DNA of 64,000 nt from Limnoperna fortunei. Taxonomy: Eukaryota; Mollusca; Bivalvia; Mytilida; Modiolidae. The position numbers were made by a program, and so were the translations under genes. The stretch is from the NCBI GenBank assembly GCA_944474755.1, contig OX104124.1, positions 27,750,452 through 27,814,451 of the forward strand. The letters are read 5' to 3'. Under the pieces are notes generated by a model. The model worked only from the letters and a program-made list of their open reading frames with translations. It was not told the origin of the DNA and did no database searches. Positions within the stretch are counted from its first letter, which is position 1. Each line of letters begins with the position of its first letter. Positions 41,501 through 53,912 of this stretch are shown piece after piece.

Positions 41501-44500
41501 GAGTTTTGTACAGTTTATTGACTGGTTCTGTGTTCTGTTTTGTACTGTTTATTGACTGGTTCTTTATTCAGTTTTGTACAGTTTATTGACTGGTTCTTTA
41601 TTCAGTTTTGTACAGTTTATTGACTGTTTCTTTTTTTAGTTTTGTACAGTTTATTGACTGTTTCTATATTTAGTTTTGCACAGTTTATTGACTGTTTCTT
41701 TATTTAGTTTTGTACAGTTTATTGACTGTTTCTTTATTGAGTTTGTGTACAATTTATGGACTGGTTCTTTATTTAGTTTTGTACAGTTTATTGACTGTTT
41801 CTTTATTTAGTTTTGTACAGTTTATTGACTGGTTCTTTATTTAGTTTTGTACAGTTTATTGACTGGTTCTTTATTGAGTTTTGTACAGTTTATTGACTGG
41901 TTCTTTATTCAGTTTTGTAATATTTATTGACTTGTTCTTTATTGAGTTTTGTACAGTTTTTTGACTGGTTCTTTATTGAGTTTTGTACAGTTTATTGACT
42001 GTTTCTTTATTGAGTTTTGTACAGTTTATTGACTGTTTCTTTATTTATTTTTGTACAGTTTATTGACTGGTTCTTTATTTAGTTTTGTACAGTTTATTGA
42101 CTGGTCCTTTATTTAGTTTTGTACAGTTTATTGACTGTTTCTTTATTTAGTTTTGTACAGTTTATTGACTGGTTCTTTATTGAGTTTTGTACAGTTTATT
42201 GACTGGTTCTTTATTCAGTTTTGTAATGTTTATTGACTGGTTCTTTATTCAGTTTTGTACAGTTTATTGACTGGTTCTTTATTGAGTTTGTGTACAGTTT
42301 TTTAACTGGTTCTTTATTGAGTTTTGTACAGTTTATTGACTTGTTCTTTATTCAGTTTTGTACAGTTTATTGACTGGTTCTTTATTGAGTTTTGTACAGT
42401 TTTTTGACTGGTTCTTTATTGAGTTTTGTACAGTTTATTCACTGTTTCTTTATTGAGTTTTGTACAGTTTATTGACTGTTTCTTTATTTATTTTTGTACA
42501 GTTTATTGACTGGTTCTTTATTTAGTTTTGTACAGTTTATTGACTGGTCCTTTATTTAGTTTTGTACAGTTTATTGACTGTTTCTTTATTTAGTTTTGTA
42601 CAGTTTATTGACTGGTTCTTTATTGAGTTTTGTACAGTTTATTGACTGGTTCTTTATTCAGTTTTGTAATGTTTATTGACTGGTTCTTCATTGAGTTTTG
42701 TACAGTTTATTGACTGGTTCTTTATTCATTTTTGTACAGTTTATTTACTGGTTCTTTATTGAGTTTTGTACAGTTTATTGACTGGTTCTTTTTTGAGTTT
42801 TATACAGTTTATTGACTGATTCTTTATTCAGTTTTGTTTAGTTTATTGACTGGTTCTTTATTGAGTTTGTCTACAGTTTTCTGACTGGTTCTTTATTGAG
42901 TTTTGTACCGTTTATTGACTGTTTCTTTTTTTAGTTTTGTACAGTTTATTGACTGTTTCTATATTTAGTTTTGCACAGTTTATTGACTGTTTCTTTATTT
43001 AGTTTTGTACAGTTTATTGACTGTTTCTTTATTGAGTTTGTGTACAATTTATGGACTGGTTCTTTATTTAGTTTTGTACAGTTTATTGACTGTTTCTTTA
43101 TTTAGTTTTGTACAGTTTATTGACTGTTTCTTTATTTAGTTTTGTACAGTTTATTGACTGGTTCTTTATTGAGTTTTGTACAGTTTATTGACTGGTTCTT
43201 TATTCAGTTTTGTAATATTTATTGACTGGTTCTTTATTGAGTTTTGTACAGTTTTTTGACTGGTTCTTTATTGGGTTTTGTACAGTTTATTCACTGTTTC
43301 TTTATTGAGTTTTGTACAGTTTATTGACTGTTTCTTTATTTATTTTTGTACAGTTTATTGACTGGTTCTTTATTTAGTTTTGTACAGTTTATTGACTGGT
43401 CCTTTATTTAGTTTTGTACAGTTTATTGACTGTTTCTTTATTTAGTTTTGTACAGTTTATTGACTGGTTCTTTATTCAGTTTTGTAATGTTTATTGACTG
43501 GTTCTTCATTGAGTTTTGTACAGTTTATTGACTGGTTTTTTATTCATTTTTGTACAGTTTATTTACTGGTTCTTTATTGAGTTTTGTACAGTTTATTGAC
43601 TGGTTCTTTTTTGAGTTTTATACAGTTTATTGACTGGTTCTTTATTCAGTTTTGTACAGTTTATTGACTGGTTCTTTATTGAGATTGTGTACAGTTTTTT
43701 AACTGGTTCTTTATTGAGTTTTGTACAGTTTATTGACTTGTTCTTTATTCAGTTTTGTACAGTTTATTGACTGGTTCTTTATTTAGTTTTGTACAGTTTT
43801 TTGACTGGTTCTTTATTGAGTTTTGTACAGTTTATTCATTGTTTCTTTATTGAGTTTTGTACAGTTTATTGACTGTTTCTTTATTAATTTTTGTACAGTT
43901 TATTGACTGGTTCTTTATTTAGTTTTGTACAGTTTATTGACTGGTCCTTTATTTAGTTTTGTACAGTTTATTGACTGTTTCTTTATTTAGTTTTGTACAG
44001 TTTATTGACTGGTTCTTTATTGAGTTTTGTACAGTTTATTGACTGGTTCTTTATTCAGTTTTGTAATGTTTATTGACTGGTTCTTTATTCATTTTTGTAC
44101 AGTTTATTTACTGGTTCTTTATTGAGTTTTGTACAGTTTATTGACTGGTTCTTTTTTGAGTTTTATACAGTTTATTGACTGATTCTTTATTCAGTTTTGT
44201 TCAGTTTATTGACTGGTTTTTTATTGAGTTTGTCTACAGTTTTCTGACTGGTTCTTTATTGAGTTTTGTACCGTTTATTGACTGTTTCTTTTTTTAGTTT
44301 TGTACAGTTTATTGACTGTTTCTATATTTAGTTTTGCACAGTTTATTGACTGTTTCTTTATTTAGTTTTGTACAGTTTATTGACTGTTTCTTTATTGAGT
44401 TTGTGTACAATTTATGGACTGGTTCTTTATTTAGTTTTGTACAGTTTATTGACTGTTTCTTTATTTAGTTTTGTACAGTTTATTGACTGGTTCTTTATTG

Positions 44501-46569
44501 AGTTTTGTACAGTTTATTGACTGGTTCTTTATTCAGTTTTGTAATATTTATTGACTGGTTCTTTATTGAGTTTTGTACAGTTTTTTGACTGGTTCTTTAT
44601 TGAGTTTTGTACAGTTTATTGACTGTTTCTTTATTGAGTTTTGTACAGTTTATTGACTGTTTCTTTATTAATTTTTGTACAGTTTATTGACTGGTTCTTT
44701 ATTTAGTTTTGTACAGTTTATTGACTGGTCCTTTATTTAGTTTTGTACAGTTTATTGACTGTTTCTTTATTTAGTTTTGTACAGTTTATTGACTGGTTCT
44801 TTATTCAGTTTTGTAATGTTTATTGACTGGTTCTTCATTGAGTTTTGTACAGTTTATTGACTGGTTTTTTATTCATTTTTGTACAGTTTATTTACTGGTT
44901 CTTTATTGAGTTTTGTACAGTTTATTGACTGGTTCTTTTTTGAGTTTTATACAGTTTATTGACTGGTTCTTTATTCAGTTTTGTACAGTTTATTGACTGG
45001 TTCTTTATTGAGATTGTGTACAGTTTTTTAGCTGGTTCTTTATTGAGTTTTGTACAGTTTATTGACTTGTTCTTTATTCAGTTTTGTACAGTTTATTGAC
45101 TGGTTCTTTATTTAGTTTTGTACAGTTTTTTGACTGGTTCTTTATTGAGTTTTGTACAGTTTATTCACTGTTTCTTTATTGAGTTTTGTACAGTTTATTG
45201 ACTGTTTCTTTATTAATTTTTGTACAGTTTATTGACTGGTTCTTTATTTAGTTTTGTACAGTTTATTGACTGGTCCTTTATTTAGTTTTGTACAGTTTAT
45301 TGACTGTTTCTTTATTTAGTTTTGTACAGTTTATTGACTGGTTCTTTATTGAGTTTTGTACAGTTTATTGACTGGTTCTTTATTCAGTTTTGTAATGTTT
45401 ATTGACTGGTTCTTCATTGAGTTTTGTACAGTTTATTGACTGGTTCTTTATTCATTTTTGAACAGTTTATTTACTGGTTCTTTATTGAGTTTTGTACAGT
45501 TTATTGACTGGTTCTTTTTTGAGTTTTATACAGTTTATTGACTGATTCTTTATTCAGTTTTGTTCAGTTTATTGACTGGTTCTTTATTGAGTTTGTCTAC
45601 AGTTTTCTGACTGGTTCTTTATTGAGTTTTGTACCGTTTATTGACTTGTTCTTTATTCAGTTTTGTACAGTTTATTGACTGGTTCTTCATTGAGTTTTGT
45701 ACAGTTTTTTGACTGGTTCTTTATTGAGTTTTGTACAGTTTATTCACTGTTTCTTTATTGAGTTTTGTACAGTTTATTGACTGTTTCTTTATTTATTTTT
45801 GTACAGTTTATTGACTGGTTCTTTATTTAGTTTTGTACAGTTTATTGACTGGTCCTTTATTGAGTTTTCTACAGTTTATTGACTGGTTCTTTATTGAGTT
45901 TTGTGCAGTTTATTGACTGGTTCTTTATTGAGTTTTGTACAGTTTATTGACTGTTTCTATATTTAGTTTTGTACAGTTTATTGACTGTTTCTTTATTTAG
46001 TTTTGTACAGTTTATTGACTGTTTCTTTATTTAGTTTGTGTACAATTTATGGACTAGTTCTTTATTTAGTTTTGTACAGTTTATTGACTGTTTCTTTATT
46101 TAGTTTTGTACAGTTTATTGACTGTTTCTTTATTTAGTTTTGTACAGTTTATTGACTGGTTCTTTATTTAGTTTTGTACAGTTTATTGACTGGTTCTTTA
46201 TTCATTTTTGTACAGTTTATTTACTGGTTCTTTATTGAGTTTTGTACAGTTTATTGACTGGTTCTTTTTTGAGTTTTATACAGTTTATTGACTGTTTCTT
46301 TATTTAGTTTTGTACAGTTTATTGACTGGTTCTTTATTGTGTTTTGTACAGTTTATTGACTGGTTCTTTATTTAGTTTTGTACAGTTTATTGACTGTTTC
46401 TTTATTTAGTTTTGTACAGTTTATTGACTGTTTCTTTATTTAGTTTTGTACAGTTTATTGACTGGTTCTTTATTCAGTTTTGTAATGTTTATTGACTGGT
46501 TCTTTATTGAGTTTTGTACAGTTTATTGACTGGTTCTTTATTCAGTTTTGTTCAGTTTATTGACTGGTT

Positions 46570-49500
46570 CTTTATTGAGTTTGTCTACAGTTTTCTGACT
46601 GGTTCTTTATTGAGTTTTGTACCGTTTATTGACTTGTTCTTTATTCAGTTTTGTACAGTTTATTGACTGGTTCTTCATTGAGTTTTGTACAGTTTTTTGA
46701 CTGGTTCTTTATTGAGTTTTGTACAGTTTATTCACTGTTTCTTTATTGAGTTTTGTACAGTTTATTGACTGTTTCTTTATTTATTTTTGTACAGTTTATT
46801 GACTGGTTCTTTATTTAGTTTTGTACAGTTTATTGACTGGTCCTTTATTGAGTTTTCTACAGTTTATTGACTGGTTCTTTATTGAGTTTTGTACAGTTTA
46901 TTGACTGGTTCTTTATTGAGTTTTGTACAGTTTATTGACTGTTTCTATATTTAGTTTTGTACAGTTTATTGACTGTTTCTTTATTTAGTTTTGTACAGTT
47001 TATTGACTGTTTCTTTATTTAGTTTGTGTACAATTTATGGACTAGTTCTTTATTTAGTTTTGTACAGTTTATTGACTGTTTCTTTATTTAGTTTTGTACA
47101 GTTTATTGACTGTTTCTTTATTTAGTTTTGTACAGTTTATTGACTGGTTCTTTATTTAGTTTTGTACAGTTTATTGACTGTTTCTTTATTTAGTTTTGTA
47201 CAGTTTATTGACTGGTTCTTTATTTAGTTTTGTACAGTTTATTGACTGTTTCTTTATTTAGTTTTGTACAGTTTATTGACTGTTTCTTTATTTAGTTTTG
47301 TACAGTTTATTGACTGGTTCTTTATTGTGTTTTGTACAGTTTATTGACTGGTTCTTTATTGAGTTTTGTACAGTTTATTGACTGTTTCTTTATTTAGTTT
47401 TGTACAGTTTATTGACTGTTTCTTTATTTAGTTTTGTACAGTTTATTGACTGGTTCTTTATTCAGTTTTGTAATGTTTATTGACTGGTTCTTTATTGAGT
47501 TTTGTACAGTTTATTGACTGGTTCTTTATTCAGTTTTGTACAGTTTTTTGACTGTTTCTTTATTGAGTTTTGTACAGTTTATTAACTGGTTCTTTGTTCT
47601 GTTTAGTATTGTTTATTGACTGGTTCTTTATGCAGTTTTGTAAAGTTTATTGACGGTTCTTTTTTTAGTTTTGTACAGTTTATTGACTCTTTCTTTATTT
47701 AGTTTTGTACAGTTTATTGACTGTTTCTTTATTTAGTTTTGTACAGTTTATTGACTGTTTCTTTATTTAGTTTTGTACAGTTTATTGACTGTTTCTTTAT
47801 TTATTTTTGTACAGTTTATTGACTGGTTCTTTATTTAGTTTTGTACAGTTTATTGACTGGTCCTTTATTGAGTTTTGTACAGTTTATTGACTGGTTCTTT
47901 ATTGAGTTTTGTGCAGTTTATTGACTGGTTCTTTACTGAGTTTTGTACAGTTTATTGGCTGGTTCTTTATTTAGTTTTGTATAGTTTATTGACTAATTCT
48001 TTATTGAGTTTTGTACAGTTTATTGACTGGTTCTTTATTCAGTTTTGTAGAGTTTTTTGACTGCTTCTTTATTGAGTTTTGTACAGTTTATTGACTGGTT
48101 CTGTGTTCTGTTTTGTACTGTTTATTGACTGGTTCTTTATTCAGTTTTGTACAGTTTATTGAATGGTTCTTTATTTAGTTTTGTACAGTTTATTGACTGT
48201 TTCTTTTTTTAGTTTTGTACAGTTTATTGACTGTTTCTATATTTAGTTTTGCACAGTTTATTGACTGTTTCTTTATTTAGTTTTGTACAGTTTATTGACT
48301 GTTTCTTTATTGAGTTTGTGTACAATTTATGGACTGGTTCTTTATTTAGTTTTGTACAGTTTATTGACTGTTTCTTTATTTAGTTTTGTACAGTTTATTC
48401 ACTGTTTCTTTATTGAGTTTTGTACAGTTTATTGACTGTTTCTTTATTTATTTTTGTACAGTTTATTGACTGGTTCTTTATTTAGTTTTGTACAGTTTAT
48501 TGACTGGTCCTTTATTGAGTTTTCTACAGTTTATTGACTGGTTCTTTATTGAGTTTTGTGCAGTTTATTGACTGGTTCTTTATTGAGTTTTGTACAGTTT
48601 ATTGACTGTTTCTATATTTAGTTTTGTACAGTTTATTGACCGTTTCTTTATTTAGTTTTGTACAGTTTATTGACTGTTTCTTTATTTAGTTTGTGTACAA
48701 TTTATGGACTAGTTCTTTATTTAGTTTTGTACAGTTTATTGACTGTTTCTTTATTTAGTTTTGTACAGTTTATTGACTGTTTCTTTATTTAGTTTTGTAC
48801 AGTTTATTGACTGGTTCTTTATTTAGTTTTGTACAGTTTATTGACTGTTTCTTTATTTAGTTTTGTACAGTTTATTGACTGGTTCTTTATTTAGTTTTGT
48901 ACAGTTTATTGACTGTTTCTTTATTTAGTTTTGTACAGTTTATTGACTGTTTCTTTATTTAGTTTTGTACAGTTTATTGACTGGTTCTTTATTGTGTTTT
49001 GTACAGTTTATTGACTGGTTCTTTATTCAGTTTTGTAATGTTTATTGACTGGTTCTTTATCGAGTTTTGTACAGTTTATTGACTGGTCCTTTATTCAGTT
49101 TTGTACAGTTTTTTGACTGTTTCTTTATTGAGTTTTGTACAGTTTATTAACTGGTTCTTTGTTCTGTTTAGTATTGTTTATTGACTGCTTCTTTATGCAG
49201 TTTTGTAAAGTTTATTGACGGTTATTTTTTTAGTTTTGTACAGTTTATTGACTCTTTCTTTATTCAGTTTTGTACAGTTTATTGACTGTTTCTATATTTA
49301 GTTTTGTACAGTTTATTGACTCTTTCTTTATTCAGTTTTGTACAGTTTATTGACTGTTTCTTTATTTAGTTTTGTACAGTTTATTGACTGTTTCTTTATT
49401 GAGTTTGTGTACAATTTATGGACTGGTTCTTTATTTAGTTTTGTACAGTTTATTGACTGTTTCTTTATTTAGTTTTGTACAGTTTATTGACTGTTTCTTT

Positions 49501-52500
49501 ATTTAGTTTTGTACAGTTTATTGACTGGTTCTTTATTGAGTTTTGTACAGTTTATTGACTGGTTCTTTATTCAGTTTTGTAATGTTTATTGACTGGTTCT
49601 TTATTGAGTTTTGTACAGTTTATTGACTGGTTCTTTATTCATTTTTCTAGAGTTTATTGACTGGTTCTTTATTGAGTTTTGTACAGTTTATTGACTGGTT
49701 CTTTTTTGAGTTTTATACAGTTTATTGACTGGTTCTTTATTCAGTTTTGTACAGTTTATTGACTGGTTCTTTATTGAGTTTGTGTACAGTTTTTTGACTG
49801 GTTCTTTATTGAGTTTTGTACAGTTTATTGACTTGTTCTTTATTCAGTTTTGTACAGTTTATTGACTGGTTCTTTTTGAGTTTTGTGCAGTTTTTTGACT
49901 GGTTCTTTATTGAGTTTTGTACAGTTTATTCACTGTTTCTTTATTGAGTTTGGTACAGTTTATTGACTGTTTCTTTATTCTTGTACAGTTTATTGACTGG
50001 TTCTTTATTTAGTTTTATACAGTTTATTGACTGGTCCTTTATTGAGTTTTGTACAGTTTATTGACTGGTTCTTTATTGAGTTTTGTGCAGTTTATTGACT
50101 GGTTCTTTATTGAGTTTTGTACAGTTTATTGACTGGTTCTTTATTCAGTTTTGTACAGTTTATTGACTAATTCTTTATTGAGTTTTGTACAGTTTATTGA
50201 CTGGTTCTTTATTCAGTTTTGTACAGTTTTTTGACTGTTTCTTTATTGAGTTTTGTACAGTTTATTGACTGGTTCTTTATTGAGTTTGTCTACAGTTTTC
50301 TGACTGGTTCTTTATTGAGTTTTGTACCGTTTATTGACTTGTTCTTTATTCAGTTTTGTACAGTTTATTGACTGGTTCTTCATTGAGTTTTGTACAGTTT
50401 TTTGACTGGTTCTTTATTGAGTTTTGTACAGTTTATTCACTGTTTCTTTATTGAGTTTTGTACAGTTTATTGACTGTTTCTTTATTTATTTTTGTACAGT
50501 TTATTGACTGGTTCTTTATTTAGTTTTGTACAGTTTATTGACTGGTCCTTTATTGAGTTTTCTACAGTTTATTGACTGGTTCTTTATTGAGTTTTGTGCA
50601 GTTTATTGACTGGTTCTTTATTGAGTTTTGTACAGTTTATTGACTGTTTCTATATTTAGTTTTGTACAGTTTATTGACTGTTTCTTTATTTAGTTTTGTA
50701 CAGTTTATTGACTGTTTCTTTATTTAGTTTGTGTACAATTTATGGACTAGTTCTTTATTTAGTTTTGTACAGTTTATTGACTGTTTCTTTATTTAGTTTT
50801 GTACAGTTTGTTGACTGTTTCTTTATTTAGTTTTGTACAGTTTATTGACTGGTTCTTTATTTAGTTTTGTACAGTTTATTGACTGTTTCTTTATTTAGTT
50901 TTGTACAGTTTATTGACTGGTTCTTTATTTAGTTTTGTACAGTTTATTGACTGTTTCTTTATTTAGTTTTGTACAGTTTATTGACTGTTTCTTTATTTAG
51001 TTTTGTACAGTTTATTGACTGGTTCTTTATTGTGTTTTGTACAGTTTATTGACTGGTTCTTTATTTAGTTTTGTACAGTTTATTGACTGTTTCTTTATTG
51101 AGTTTTGTACAGTTTATTGACTGTTTCTTTATTTAGTTTTGTACAGTTTATTGACTGGTTCTTTATTCAGTTTTGTAATGTTTATTGACTGGTTCTTTAT
51201 TGAGTTTTGTACAGTTTATTGACTGGTTCTTTATTCAGTTTTGTACAGTTTTTTGACTGTTTCTTTATTGAGTTTTGTACAGTTTATTAACTGGTTCTTT
51301 GTTCTGTTTAGTATTGTTTATTGACTGGTTCTTTATGCAGTTTTGTAAAGTTTATTGACGGTTCTTTTTTTAGTTTTGTACAGTTTATTGACTCTTTCTT
51401 TATTTAGTTTTGTACAGTTTATTGACTGTTTCTTTATTTAGTTTTGTACAGTTTATTGACTGTTTCTTTATTTAGTTTTGTACAGTTTATTGACTGTTTC
51501 TTTATTTATTTTTGTACAGTTTATTGACTGGTTCTTTATTTAGTTTTGTACAGTTTATTGACTGGTCCTTTATTGAGTTTTGTACAGTTTATTGACTGGT
51601 TCTTTATTGAGTTTTGTGCAGTTTATTGACTGGTTCTTTACTGAGTTTTGTACAGTTTATTGGCTGGTTCTTTATTTAGTTTTGTATAGTTTATTGACTA
51701 ATTCTTTATTGAGTTTTGTACAGTTTATTGACTGGTTCTTTATTCAGTTTTGTAGAGTTTTTTGACTGCTTCTTTATTGAGTTTTGTACAGTTTATTGAC
51801 TGGTTCTGTGTTCTGTTTTGTACTGTTTATTGACTGGTTCTTTATTCAGTTTTGTACAGTTTATTGAATGGTTCTTTATTTAGTTTTGTACAGTTTATTG
51901 ACTGTTTCTTTTTTTAGTTTTGTACAGTTTATTGACTGTTTCTATATTTAGTTTTGCACAGTTTATTGACTGTTTCTTTATTTAGTTTTGTACAGTTTAT
52001 TGACTGTTTCTTTATTGAGTTTGTGTACAATTTATGGACTGGTTCTTTATTTAGTTTTGTACAGTTTATTGACTGTTTCTTTATTTAGTTTTGTACAGTT
52101 TATTCACTGTTTCTTTATTGAGTTTTGTACAGTTTATTGACTGTTTCTTTATTTATTTTTGTACAGTTTATTGACTGGTTCTTTATTTAGTTTTGTACAG
52201 TTTATTGACTGGTCCTTTATTGAGTTTTCTACAGTTTATTGACTGGTTCTTTATTGAGTTTTGTGCAGTTTATTGACTGGTTCTTTATTGAGTTTTGTAC
52301 AGTTTATTGACTGTTTCTATATTTAGTTTTGTACAGTTTATTGACCGTTTCTTTATTTAGTTTTGTACAGTTTATTGACTGTTTCTTTATTTAGTTTGTG
52401 TACAATTTATGGACTAGTTCTTTATTTAGTTTTGTACAGTTTATTGACTGTTTCTTTATTTAGTTTTGTACAGTTTATTGACTGTTTCTTTATTGAGTTT

Positions 52501-53912
52501 TGTACAGTTTATTGACTGGTTCTTTATTTAGTTTTGTACAGTTTATTGACTGTTTCTTTATTTAGTTTTGTACAGTTTATTGACTGGTTCTTTATTTAGT
52601 TTTGTACAGTTTATTGACTGTTTCTTTATTTAGTTTTGTACAGTTTATTGACTGTTTCTTTATTTAGTTTTGTACAGTTTATTGACTGGTTCTTTATTGT
52701 GTTTTGTACAGTTTATTGACTGGTTCTTTATTCAGTTTTGTAATGTTTATTGACTGGTTCTTTATCGAGTTTTGTACAGTTTATTGACTGGTTCTTTATT
52801 CAGTTTTGTACAGTTTTTTGACTGTTTCTTTATTGAGTTTTGTACAGTTTATTAACTGGTTCTTTGTTCTGTTTAGTATTGTTTATTGACTGCTTCTTTA
52901 TGCAGTTTTGTAAAGTTTATTGACGGTTATTTTTTTAGTTTTGTACAGTTTATTGACTCTTTCTTTATTCAGTTTTGTACAGTTTATTGACTGTTTCTAT
53001 ATTTAGTTTTGTACAGTTTATTGACTCTTTCTTTATTCAGTTTTGTACAGTTTATTGACTGTTTCTTTATTTAGTTTTGTACAGTTTATTGACTGTTTCT
53101 TTATTGAGTTTGTGTACAATTTATGGACTGGTTCTTTATTTAGTTTTGTACAGTTTATTGACTGTTTCTTTATTTAGTTTTGTACAGTTTATTGACTGTT
53201 TCTTTATTTAGTTTTGTACAGTTTATTGACTGGTTCTTTATTGAGTTTTGTACATTTTGTTGACTGGTTCTTTATTCAGTTTTGTAATGTTTATTGACTG
53301 GTTCTTTATTGAGTTTTGTACAGTTTATTGACTGGTTCTTTTTTGAGTTTTATACAGTTTATTGACTGGTTCTTTATTCAGTTTTGTACAGTTTATTGAC
53401 TGGTTCTTTATTGAGTTTGTGTACAGTTTTTTGACTGGTTCTTTATTGAGTTTTGTACAGTTTATTGACTTGTTCTTTATTCAGTTTTGTACAGTTTATT
53501 GACTGGTTCTTTTTGAGTTTTGTGCAGTTTTTTGACTGGTTCTTTATTGAGTTTTGTACAGTTTATTCACTGTTTCTTTATTGAGTTTGGTACAGTTTAT
53601 TGACTGTTTCTTTATTCTTGTACAGTTTATTGACTGGTTCTTTATTTAGTTTTATACAGTTTATTGACTGGTCCTTTATTGAGTTTTGTACAGTTTATTG
53701 ACTGGTTCTTTATTGAGTTTTGTGCAGTTTATTGACTGGTTCTTTATTGAGTTTTGTACAGTTTATTGACTGATTCTTTATTCAGTTTTGTACAGTTTAT
53801 TGACTAATTCTTTATTGAGTTTTGTACAGTTTATTGACTGGTTCTTTATTCAGTTTTGTACAGTTTTTTGACTGTTTCTTTATTGAGTTTTGTACAGTTT
53901 ATTGACTGGTTC
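46570..53912 (+). repeat. 3,705-bp (109-mer) tandem duplication across the superunit end
   Basis: Bases 46570-50275 align with 50275-53912. The offset is 3,705 for TACCG (46622, 50327), the 61-codon landmark (47875, 51580) and the rare TATCGAG monomer (49061, 52766). It drops to 3,637 after about 53.3 kb, because the second copy has lost 68 bp (two monomers, including a CTAGAG form near 49648). The duplicated block holds both the end of superunit copy 2 and flank-type monomers resembling 2.2-3.1 kb, so it formed after those two sequences became adjacent. Confidence 0.88.

Larger units (their letters stand above)
30918..48755 (+). repeat. Superunit copy 2 (about 17.8 kb, internally contracted)
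   Basis: Tandem partner of 8725-30917. Relative to that copy it gains a 375-bp local duplication (near 35.16-35.54 kb) and 442 bp (13 monomers, near 35.54-35.98 kb). It lacks 5,172 bp, the spacing between two related HORs in copy 1. The sum 22,193 + 375 + 442 - 5,172 equals 17,838, exactly the offset seen in the right-hand part. Shared rare variants include TAATTTTTA (12818, 35011), GTACACTTT (near 13058 and 36068) and the ACTGAG monomer (near 30098 and 47936). I saw only scattered single-base differences. Confidence 0.85.

Noticed and set aside
13154..48060. Strictly periodic single HOR through the centre
   Set aside because: Landmark spacings alternate among 1259, 1701, 2178, 2212 and longer values, so the centre is a mosaic of related HORs, not one fixed unit.
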